A stretch of DNA of 64,000 bases from Flavobacteriales bacterium. GTDB taxonomy: Bacteria > Bacteroidota > Bacteroidia > UBA10329. How positions within the stretch are numbered: the stretch's first letter is position 1; each line of letters opens with the position of its first letter. This document shows positions 17,533 to 25,090 of the stretch, piece after piece. The stretch is taken from assembly GCA_021741075.1 (NCBI GenBank), contig JAIOYO010000005.1, positions 1 to 64,000 of the forward strand, written 5' to 3'. The translations under genes and the position numbers were made by a program. The notes beneath the pieces are model-generated. The model did not search any database. It was not told the origin of the DNA and was given only the letters and a program-made list of their open reading frames with translations.

Positions 17533-18567
17533 GTGAAGAACCTGAAGTTCGTTTTACTTAACATTTTGGTGCTAGTGATAGGACTATCAGCAATCGAAGT
17601 TACCATCACTTTCTTGCTCAATAATCCATCGGTACTACCCAAAGAATGGCTGCCAGATTTCCGTAGCTATTACATGACTAAAGATCGTGAGATTGCGCAA
17701 TATTCACCTCATTTAGCAGCCTACGATAGCCAATTATTTTACAAACTTAAGCCTGGAGAACACGCTTTTAGTAATCGTGAATTTGATACCAAATTCAGTG
17801 TCAATCAATACGGATTCAGAGATGATGAAAACTCGGTGAAAAAGCCAAAAATCATCTTTCTGGGAGATTCTTTCACCATGGGTTGGGGAGTAGAAGATGC
17901 TGAATGCTATGTGTCAATACTTGAACAAAATACAGGATTAACCACGCTGAACACGGGCGTTTCGTCCTATGGAACTGTCAGAGAATTCGAGGTTTTTTCT
18001 CAACTCCAAAAAGACAGCTTGCAATATCTGGTCATTCAATTTGATGTGAATGATACTTGGGAAAACTTGGACTTTAGTTACGAAGGAAATAAGTACACTC
18101 CAAATTCAAAAAATGAGTACGAAAACGTCAAAGATCAGCACCTAAAGGCCATCTCCTATTTTCCATTTAAACATACGTCCCACTTTTTCAGAAATTATCT
18201 TGAAAGCAGATTTCCGGAATTGTTTACCAAAGACCAAGGTGAAGAAACTGACGTGGAGAAAATAGAGAGGCCCTACATCACGCCAGTAGATGCGTTCATA
18301 AACGTGTTAGCCCAAGGGCAAATTCCAGATTCGATTCCGATAATCATTTTTCAAGTTGGCGATGGTAGCAAAGAGGTTCTGATTGACCCGCTAACGAAGT
18401 TGGTTTCAGAGAAAAAAGTAACTCTCCTCAACCCTATTTATGTACTTGATATGCAGTCACGATTAAGCGAAGCAGATTATTATCTCCTAGATACTCATTT
18501 GAAACCGGAAGGTCATCGCATTGTTGGGAATTCACTTTCGAAATTTATTAAGCAACTTGACAATTGA
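17533..18567 (+). CDS. SGNH/GDSL-family hydrolase, exported or membrane-anchored
   Basis: A 344-residue protein with an N-terminal hydrophobic helix (FVLLNILVLVIGLSAIEVTITFLL) that would anchor it in the membrane facing the periplasm. Block I is FLGDSFTMGWG with nucleophile Ser113, block II contains NTGVSSYGT, block III FDVNDTWEN, and block V DTHLKPEGH with the Asp/His pair. Such enzymes are O-acyl esterases acting on glycans or lipids. The substrate is not evident here. Start is GTG 17533. No in-frame ATG precedes the signal helix. Confidence 0.85.
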   Translation: MKNLKFVLLNILVLVIGLSAIEVTITFLLNNPSVLPKEWLPDFRSYYMTKDREIAQYSPHLAAYDSQLFYKLKPGEHAFSNREFDTKFSVNQYGFRDDENSVKKPKIIFLGDSFTMGWGVEDAECYVSILEQNTGLTTLNTGVSSYGTVREFEVFSQLQKDSLQYLVIQFDVNDTWENLDFSYEGNKYTPNSKNEYENVKDQHLKAISYFPFKHTSHFFRNYLESRFPELFTKDQGEETDVEKIERPYITPVDAFINVLAQGQIPDSIPIIIFQVGDGSKEVLIDPLTKLVSEKKVTLLNPIYVLDMQSRLSEADYYLLDTHLKPEGHRIVGNSLSKFIKQLDN

Positions 18568-18609
18568 CGCTCTATTCTGACTGAACAGCGTATAAAAGAA
18601 ATAAAAAGA

Positions 18610-18631
18610 CCCTCCCGAATAATCGAGAGGG
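18610..18631. terminator. Bidirectional terminator between convergent genes
   Basis: CCCTCCCGA-ATAA-TCGAGAGGG forms a 9-bp stem with one C-A mismatch. On the reverse strand it is followed by TCTTTTTATTTC, giving a good terminator for the T9SS gene ending at 18665. It may also serve the SGNH gene on the forward strand. Confidence 0.8.
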
Positions 18632-18664
18632 CCTTTGGTTGGATTAATCTGGCGTCCTAACCGA

Positions 18665-20095
18665 TTATTTATTTCCAACTATCAACCTATGTGTTTGACT
18701 GGCTCCATTGGAAGTCATTATCGTAATGATATACAAACCTGCATTGAGGTTGCTCACAGAAAATGTGCTTGTATTAGGTTCGCCTTCAAACACAGCCTTG
18801 TTATTTTCTATTGATTGAATCCTTCTTCCAGAGGCGTCATAAACATCGATGTTTACCGTTGCATCTGCATCAAAGCCATAATTAATTATTACCTGGTTTG
18901 TAGCAGGATTAGGATAGATGACCGTCTCTAGTACATCGGTATCATCCTCAATAAATTCATCTTCTGAATTATCCAATTTATTAGATGCGCATGCTCCTAG
19001 AACGAATCCGTTATTCAACTTGCTTTGCACTTGATTAGTTCGAACACAAGAAGTTCTACCATTCTTGCACATCAAAACCTTATTGTTTCCACACGTAATA
19101 TCTATCACGTTTACGGTTACTTCATCGGTAGCAATACAACCTCGGGAATCGCAAACTGTAAGCGTATAGTTGGTGTTATTAGTTGGACATACGCTCGGGG
19201 TCTTGGCAGTTGAACCGTTGCTCCAAGAATACGTGTACGGCCCCATGCTATTGTTGGCATAACCGTCAAGCGAAACGCAAGATGCTCCGTATCCGATGTA
19301 GATTTCTTTATCGACACCTGCACTCACAGTTGGTGGTGCCGCAACATAAACAGAAACGAAATCATGGCTTACAAGACCGTTATTATCTGTAACTGTCAGC
19401 TTATAAGTCTCATTTTCGGTAGCGCAAATGGTAATATTTGCCAAGGTACCCACCGTTGATGGTGTGCTTAGTTCTTCCCATTGATACGTGTACGGAGCAG
19501 CACCACCAGTTACCGAAGCTGTGAGATTAGCACAAGCACCAAGACAGTGGTAAACGGTGCTTCCAGCATCAACACTCAAGCTTTGCAGGTTAATGACCAA
19601 ATCAGCATCTCCATTGCAACCATAAGGAGCCACTCCAACGCCATCTCCTTGTGCTCCCATGAGAGTCATTGAGTTGGGATGTCCTTGCGTAGTAAATGTG
19701 AATGTTTGGCAAACCTGTAACAGCGATCCACAGACTGTATTAGTGCATGCCCAAGATCCAGCCCAGCCGCCAGTAGTATAATTTTCAAAAACAAGAAGGC
19801 TTGGACCATACGAAATGTTGTCGGCTATATAAACTGCTCCGGTAGCAGGACTCGTTAAAGAAGCAGGAAAACTGGCAAACGTTGCACCGTTGTCTAGTGC
19901 CACCGCCCAAATTAGGGTGTTTCCAGAAGAGGTTGGTCCATTCCCTACACAAAACGTGACAGTGTATTCGAAAAGACCGCCACCAAGGTCGGTCTCTGAA
20001 ACAAGATTGAAATCGGAATACTGACAAGCTTTTACACCTGAACTTCCAATGATTAGCAGAAATGCTGCTATGAGTAAGGAGTACATTTTTCTCAT
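18665..20095 (-). CDS. T9SS-sorted secreted protein with Ig/PKD-like repeats
   Basis: A 476-residue secreted protein. Signal peptide MRKMYSLLIAAFLLIIGSSG is followed by a Cys-containing beta domain (residues ~22-170). Two SprB/PKD-like modules follow with the GAAPYTYQWEELST / MGPYTYSWSNGSTA pattern, then a low-complexity acidic linker (about 375-390). A type A T9SS sorting domain ends the protein (VIYPNPATNQVIINYGF ... GLYIITIMTSNGAS-type end). It is likely surface-attached or released. Function unknown. The paired cysteines suggest disulfides. It stands alone, with a 446-bp upstream region and its own terminator. Confidence 0.85.
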   Translation of the reverse strand: MRKMYSLLIAAFLLIIGSSGVKACQYSDFNLVSETDLGGGLFEYTVTFCVGNGPTSSGNTLIWAVALDNGATFASFPASLTSPATGAVYIADNISYGPSLLVFENYTTGGWAGSWACTNTVCGSLLQVCQTFTFTTQGHPNSMTLMGAQGDGVGVAPYGCNGDADLVINLQSLSVDAGSTVYHCLGACANLTASVTGGAAPYTYQWEELSTPSTVGTLANITICATENETYKLTVTDNNGLVSHDFVSVYVAAPPTVSAGVDKEIYIGYGASCVSLDGYANNSMGPYTYSWSNGSTAKTPSVCPTNNTNYTLTVCDSRGCIATDEVTVNVIDITCGNNKVLMCKNGRTSCVRTNQVQSKLNNGFVLGACASNKLDNSEDEFIEDDTDVLETVIYPNPATNQVIINYGFDADATVNIDVYDASGRRIQSIENNKAVFEGEPNTSTFSVSNLNAGLYIITIMTSNGASQTHRLIVGNK

Positions 20096-20541
20096 GACAT
20101 GAATTTTTAGTGATTACAGATTGATGTATCACAAAGGTTGTTCTGCCAAGCTGCCTAATCGGAGACCAATGAACAAGTGTTTACATGTACTGGAAAAGTG
20201 TACAGTAATAATGCATAAACGAATGTCGAACCTCATCAGCGAGTTCGACTTAATAATGACCTGTCAACTTAGGCATAGCCAAGTTAGGTTATAACTTTTA
20301 ATGAGTTTTCTTTCTGATAACAGGATTGAAAACGAGCTTAATTACAACTGATACCAAATTGCTTCTAATACAATTGTAATTGTCTAAATTCTTGAATACC
20401 AGTTCGACAGAATTCCTCTACAAATTGTAGTTATCTAAAGGCATTGACCTACTACCAGCCAATTCCCTTTATCGCTTTTTCAAGTTACACAGGTTGTTTA
20501 CTGAAATTAATGATGACTTTATTCGAAAGAAGAATGTCCGT
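20096..20541. other. 446-bp non-coding region upstream of the T9SS gene
   Basis: No convincing gene. It holds two bulged hairpins: 20225-20249, arms GTCGAA/TTCGAC plus CTC/GAG, and about 20267-20288, arms AACTT/AAGTT plus GGC/GCC. It also holds a direct repeat of AATTGTAATTGTCTAAA (20372-20388) and AATTGTAGTTATCTAAA (20423-20439), each starting within a palindrome (TACAATTGTA at 20369-20378, CTACAAATTGTAG at 20418-20430). These could be operator sites for the T9SS gene, but this is unproven. Confidence 0.4.
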
Positions 20542-21318
20542 TTATTCGCAAGAAATCTTCAATCCATCGTAAGTCAACCTAATATTCTCAGGCAGCTTCT
20601 CTTCAACCTCTGAGTGCTTGCCAAGCAAATGACTAATGTGTGTAAAGTAGCCGCGTTCGGGTTGTATCTTCTCCATCAACTCCAATGCCTGTTCTAAGTT
20701 TAGGTGGGAATGATGCTCTTTTAATCGTAGGGCGTTTAACACCAGCACCTTAGAGCCTTTAACCTTCTCCAATTCTACATCGTCAATACTCTTGGCATCA
20801 GTAATGTAGGTTAAGTCGCCAAAGCGGAAACCAAGCACGGGCATCCGTCCATGCTTTACCTGAATAGGAATGACAGGAACGCCCAGCACCTCAAAAGGCT
20901 CATTTCCAATGCGGTTAAAGTGGATAATAGGTGCGCCCGGATACGGATTCTCTGCAAACGCGTAGTGATAAATTCTCCGTAGCGATTCCTCTACTCCCTC
21001 CGAACCATAAAGCGGCATGTTCTTTCCTTGCAGAAAGTTGATAGCTCTAATATCGTCCAAGCCAGCCACGTGATCCATGTGCTCGTGGGTGTAAAGCACC
21101 GCATCAATATCTACGTGTCCAGAACGCAACATTTGATACCGAAAGTCGGGCCCTGTATCAATCACAATCCGCTTATCGTCTATCGAAACAAGCACCGAAG
21201 AGCGTAACCTGTTGTCGCGCTTATCTTCTGACAAACACACCGCGCACTTACAACCGAGTACAGGAACTCCCTGAGAGGTTCCCGTACCTAAAAACTCAAC
21301 ACGTACCGTTTGCTTCAT
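20542..21318 (-). CDS. MBL-fold metallo-hydrolase (PhnP-like phosphodiesterase family)
   Basis: Cytosolic 258-residue metallo-beta-lactamase-fold hydrolase. The dinuclear metal motif is THEHMDH (His78, His80, Asp82, His83). The N-terminal GTGTSQGVPVLGCKCAVC contributes Cys23, Cys25 and Cys28, the structural zinc ligands of PhnP-like cyclic phosphodiesterases. Further ligands are in the ITDAKSIDD and HSHLNLEQA regions. PhnP itself opens ribosyl cyclic phosphate, but no phn genes are present. In Bacteroidota this conserved stand-alone gene has no settled role. An exact TATATTTG element lies 8 nt upstream of its ATG. Confidence 0.85.
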   Translation of the reverse strand: MKQTVRVEFLGTGTSQGVPVLGCKCAVCLSEDKRDNRLRSSVLVSIDDKRIVIDTGPDFRYQMLRSGHVDIDAVLYTHEHMDHVAGLDDIRAINFLQGKNMPLYGSEGVEESLRRIYHYAFAENPYPGAPIIHFNRIGNEPFEVLGVPVIPIQVKHGRMPVLGFRFGDLTYITDAKSIDDVELEKVKGSKVLVLNALRLKEHHSHLNLEQALELMEKIQPERGYFTHISHLLGKHSEVEEKLPENIRLTYDGLKISCE

Positions 21319-21326
21319 CTAGCTTT

Positions 21327-21334
21327 CAAATATA
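21327..21334 (-). promoter_or_regulatory. -7 element for the MBL-fold hydrolase gene
   Basis: The reverse strand reads TATATTTG, an exact TAnnTTTG match, 8 nt before the ATG at 21318. It shares a 78-bp divergent promoter region with the cyclase gene. Confidence 0.5.
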
Positions 21335-21362
21335 AGCTGTAAGATTATAGTAGTTTCACTGA

Positions 21363-21391
21363 TTGTCAACCCAATTCAATGGCTATTTTTG
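21363..21391 (+). promoter_or_regulatory. Promoter of the cyclase gene: TTG, 18 nt, TATTTTTG
   Basis: TTG at 21363-21365 and TATTTTTG at 21384-21391 are separated by 18 nt, near the Bacteroidota -33/-7 spacing. The -7 element ends 5 nt before the ATG at 21397. It covers the alternative ATG at 21379, which argues that 21397 is the real start. Confidence 0.6.
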
Positions 21392-21396
21392 GGCAC

Positions 21397-24300
21397 ATGC
21401 GTTGGCTGTTACCATTCACTTTCATTTGGTTCCTTACTGTGCAACTTGCTGCTTTAGCTCAAGAAGGAATTCCCTTTATGACCGATGTACAGCTTGGCCG
21501 GCAGTTCACGGACTCACGTATCGGTAGCATTGTACAAACCGGAGATGAAGCCATGTTCTTCTCCACTTCTCGTGGTTTACTTAAGTATGATGGTTCCACG
21601 TGGGAACGCATCAGCACGCCATCTCCCGTGCAGCGAGTATATCATCACAAACCATCTAACCGTATTTTTGTAGGACTCCGGCAGGGTGCAGCCGAAGTGG
21701 TGCTTTCAGATTCGGGCACTTATGCCGTAAAACCAATTGCAGGCATTACCACCAAACAGTCCGTTACCCACATTATTGGTTCAGATAATGAGGTTTTCTT
21801 TATTGGAGAGAATGAGATTCATCGCCTCAATCCAGAAACAAAAGATGCCGCCAAACGGTATGAATTTCCAGAGAAGCTAATTAGTGGGGCGTTCCTCTAC
21901 TTGGGCGACCTTCACTTGCTGTTCTATCAAGAAGGTTTATTCCTCTGGAATGAAAAAGGGCTGAAATCGGTTGGCTCCTATGAAAAACTAGCCGACCATC
22001 AAATGCTGTTCACCTTCACAACGCTCGAAGGAACGTATGTTGGTTTCGATAGCGATGCCTTGTATCGGTTTAGCAGTGGTAAGTTTCATCAATTGCCAGA
22101 CCATTTGCGGCAATACCTCAGTAGAAATATCTTATCAGATGGACTTTTACTTAATGATTCGCTCCTAGCATTCTCAACGCTTGCGGGCGGTGCTGTGGTG
22201 GTTAGCGCACAGACCTACAACATCATTTACCGTTTTGATTACAGCACGGGCGCCAAAGACAACGAAATTTTCTGTTTAGGAAAAGATATGGGAGATGGAC
22301 TTTGGATGGCTTACGATGCCGGATTGAGCCGTATTGACCTCTCGCAACCTGTAAGAAACTTTAGTGCTTACCCGGGGTTGGATGGCAACATTACCGCCAG
22401 CATTGTTGCCAACGGCACCCTGCATGTGGGCACAGGAAACGGTGTTTTCGTTCTAAAGAAAGCCACCAGCCGAGCAGAAATAGACAGAATGATGGAAAGC
22501 ATCATTCGCAAACAGCAAGAAGCTAAAGAGGCGCAAAAGCCCAGTTTTACACCGCCAGAACCTGCTCCAAAAAAGAAGGTGGTTGAAGAAGACGAACCTC
22601 AATCTCTTTTAGAACGCTACAAAGAAGACCCAGCTGAGGTAAAAGAGGAATTGAGCAAACAAGAGCTCCGCGACTTAAAAAAGGAACTGCGCAAACAACG
22701 CAAAGAAGAGCGTAGAGGCAAAACTACAGCCGAAGTATTGGATGACCTTTCTGCTGGAAACAATGAAGTAGAAATTGAAGAAGTGGTACTGGAAGAAAAA
22801 GATATTTCTACCATTGAACCAACGATAGAGCAAGGACAAAATAGCAATGTTATTAATAAGCCAAAACCACAAGCCAAAAGCACTGTTGGTGTTACGGACG
22901 GAGCAAAGAATTCGGGCGATGCATTTCTCTACAGAAGAATTGCGGGTATAGACGTAAAATGCCGGCAGCTAATTAGCATTGAAGGTCAAGTATTTGCGGC
23001 CACCAACAATGGCTTATATATCATTCAAGACGACCGCTCTTCTAATCTCACTCCTGGTGTATACATTAACCACGTGGCGGTATCTAACGATGGAAAAAAG
23101 TTGTTGGTGGCCACCCTCAATGGCGTGATAGAACTAGTAAAAGACAACACCAATAAATGGGTATCTAAATCACTAAACGATACGGTGCGTTTTATAGCTT
23201 ACAACGTAACCCAAGATGCAAACGGGCATGTGTGGGCGGGTACGGATAATGGCGCGTATCGCTACAACGCAAAAGGGACGAAATTTTACACCCTTCCAGA
23301 TGTACTAAACGAGCGTGTGCTGGTTTCTAACGTGAAGGGTAAAATGTATTTCTTGCTGCCGTCTGCCCTTTTTCAGCTTCAAACAGAAAAGGATGAGATT
23401 CAGCCCGCTACGTTGGCCGAAGTAGCAAACGAAGACAGATTAGAGTTTATGTTGGGTAACAACAATATGATTTGGATTAAATCAAACCGTGGTTGGAGCG
23501 TGCTCAACGGAGAGGCTTTTGCCCCCATGCTCCCTTATCTCGATTTGTTTGAAGATATCCGCCACCTGAGCACCGACTCAAAAGGTAATATCTATGTAAT
23601 AGATAAAGGAGTGCATGTGTACTCTCTACAGCACAGAACAAGCAGTGCCGTTAAGAAATTCAACATCTATATCCGCCAAGTGGTTAACTCAAATGGCGAG
23701 CCTTTCTCTCTTCAAGAAATGAAGATTGAAACCGATGGAGATGCCCTTATTTTCAACGTTTCTGCCCCATTTTACCTCAAGAGCCAAGGCACGCAATACC
23801 AATACCGTATTGAAGGTTTGAAAGACAACTGGAGTCGTTGGTCAGAAAAGACAGAGATTGAACCAGGAATTATCCCTCCAGGTGATTACGTTTTACAAGT
23901 ACGTGCCCGCAACATTCTTGGCGAAGTAAGCGAGATTAAATCCTTAGAGTTTACGGTACCTCAGCGGTTATTCTTGAGATGGTATTTCCTATTGCTCTAC
24001 TTTTTGATATTGGTTCTCATAGTGTTTATTATCATCAAATCGCGGGAACGCGCCCTAAAGGAAACCCAGCGCATTTTGGAAGAAAAGGTAGCGCTACGTA
24101 CAGCAGAACTAGAGGATGAGAAAGTAAAGACGGAAGAATTGCTTCTCAATATCCTTCCAAAGGATACCGCTCAAGAATTGCAAATGTATGGTAAGGCTAC
24201 CGCTAGACATTACAATCAAGTATCTGTTCTTTTTACCGATTTTAAAGGCTTTACACAGTTTGCAGAAAACACCAAGCCAGAAGAATTGGTAAACGAATTA

Positions 24301-24825
24301 CATCGATGCTTTGTACGATTTGACGAGATTATTGGCAAGTACCATCTCGAAAAGATTAAAACCATTGGCGATGCGTACATGTGTGCTGGAGGAGTACCTA
24401 TTCGAAACAACAGTAATGCTATAGCAATTACCCTTGCTGCGTTGGAAATTCGCGATTTTATGACCGAAGTAATTGCCGACAAACGTAGTCGCAATGAGCC
24501 AATTCTCGAAATCCGTATTGGAATGCACACAGGTCCGCTCACTGCTGGTGTGGTGGGCCTCAAGAAATTCGCCTACGACATTTGGGGCGATACCGTAAAC
24601 ACCGCCAGCCGTATGGAGTCTTCGTCAGAAGCTGGGCGCATTAACGTTTCTGGCACTACCTACGACCTCATCAAAAAGTACTTCGACTGCGATTACCGTG
24701 GACAGCATGAAGTAAAAGGGAAAGGAATGGTAGAGATGTATTTCGTAAACGCCATCAAGCCTGAGTTCTCCGAAAACAAAGACGGAATTACTCCTAATAA
24801 AGGTCTTTGGGAGTTGATTAATTAA
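21397..24825 (+). CDS. Sensor-type class III adenylate cyclase with Reg_prop propeller and Y_Y_Y domain
   Basis: A membrane receptor cyclase of 1142 residues from ATG 21397. Order: signal peptide (MRWLLPFTFIWFLTVQLAALAQ), two-component-regulator propeller repeats (~30-345), a charged insertion rich in Lys/Glu (~350-500), more propeller repeats (~510-760), a Y_Y_Y domain (~770-860, YQYRIEGLKDNWSRWS), one membrane helix (YFLLLYFLILVLIVFIII), a short coiled-coil linker, and a class III cyclase domain (~940-1125). Catalytic residues are metal-binding Asp948 and Asp992, Lys988 and Asp1061 (the ATP-selecting pair), and Asn1068 and Arg1072 with the canonical spacing. I therefore predict cAMP production in response to an extracytoplasmic signal. 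Propeller plus Y_Y_Y is usually found on hybrid histidine kinases; here the output is a cyclase. Confidence 0.9.
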   Translation: MRWLLPFTFIWFLTVQLAALAQEGIPFMTDVQLGRQFTDSRIGSIVQTGDEAMFFSTSRGLLKYDGSTWERISTPSPVQRVYHHKPSNRIFVGLRQGAAEVVLSDSGTYAVKPIAGITTKQSVTHIIGSDNEVFFIGENEIHRLNPETKDAAKRYEFPEKLISGAFLYLGDLHLLFYQEGLFLWNEKGLKSVGSYEKLADHQMLFTFTTLEGTYVGFDSDALYRFSSGKFHQLPDHLRQYLSRNILSDGLLLNDSLLAFSTLAGGAVVVSAQTYNIIYRFDYSTGAKDNEIFCLGKDMGDGLWMAYDAGLSRIDLSQPVRNFSAYPGLDGNITASIVANGTLHVGTGNGVFVLKKATSRAEIDRMMESIIRKQQEAKEAQKPSFTPPEPAPKKKVVEEDEPQSLLERYKEDPAEVKEELSKQELRDLKKELRKQRKEERRGKTTAEVLDDLSAGNNEVEIEEVVLEEKDISTIEPTIEQGQNSNVINKPKPQAKSTVGVTDGAKNSGDAFLYRRIAGIDVKCRQLISIEGQVFAATNNGLYIIQDDRSSNLTPGVYINHVAVSNDGKKLLVATLNGVIELVKDNTNKWVSKSLNDTVRFIAYNVTQDANGHVWAGTDNGAYRYNAKGTKFYTLPDVLNERVLVSNVKGKMYFLLPSALFQLQTEKDEIQPATLAEVANEDRLEFMLGNNNMIWIKSNRGWSVLNGEAFAPMLPYLDLFEDIRHLSTDSKGNIYVIDKGVHVYSLQHRTSSAVKKFNIYIRQVVNSNGEPFSLQEMKIETDGDALIFNVSAPFYLKSQGTQYQYRIEGLKDNWSRWSEKTEIEPGIIPPGDYVLQVRARNILGEVSEIKSLEFTVPQRLFLRWYFLLLYFLILVLIVFIIIKSRERALKETQRILEEKVALRTAELEDEKVKTEELLLNILPKDTAQELQMYGKATARHYNQVSVLFTDFKGFTQFAENTKPEELVNELHRCFVRFDEIIGKYHLEKIKTIGDAYMCAGGVPIRNNSNAIAITLAALEIRDFMTEVIADKRSRNEPILEIRIGMHTGPLTAGVVGLKKFAYDIWGDTVNTASRMESSSEAGRINVSGTTYDLIKKYFDCDYRGQHEVKGKGMVEMYFVNAIKPEFSENKDGITPNKGLWELIN

Positions 24826-25034
24826 GGGTAAGAGGAGTAAGTAGAAGGGCAAAATGCCAAAGTATGTGCAAGCCCTTGTCATGCTGACGAAGAAAGCGTC
24901 TAATTACCAAAATCAACTTAAGAATAGAACTTTCTTCGTGGTGATTTCCTTGCATCTACAGGCGAGCTAAATGCACTCCGTTGTTTTGCGAACTTACGCC
25001 TTAGTACATACGCCTTTCTTCCTTTCGCCTATAA

Positions 25035-25069
25035 AAAAGCCTAACAGGTACGAGACCCGTTAGGCTTTT
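25035..25069. terminator. Bidirectional terminator between cyclase and FG-GAP genes
   Basis: AAAAGCCTAAC and GTTAGGCTTTT form an 11-bp perfect stem around a 13-nt loop. The A/T-rich ends give U-tracts on both strands, serving the convergent genes ending at 24825 and 25091. Confidence 0.85.
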
Positions 25070-25090
25070 AAATTTGAATACGACTACCGC

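Noticed and set aside
20209..20292. 27-codon frame in the 446-bp spacer
   Set aside because: Starts inside a hairpin, no signal peptide or conserved pattern; likely chance.
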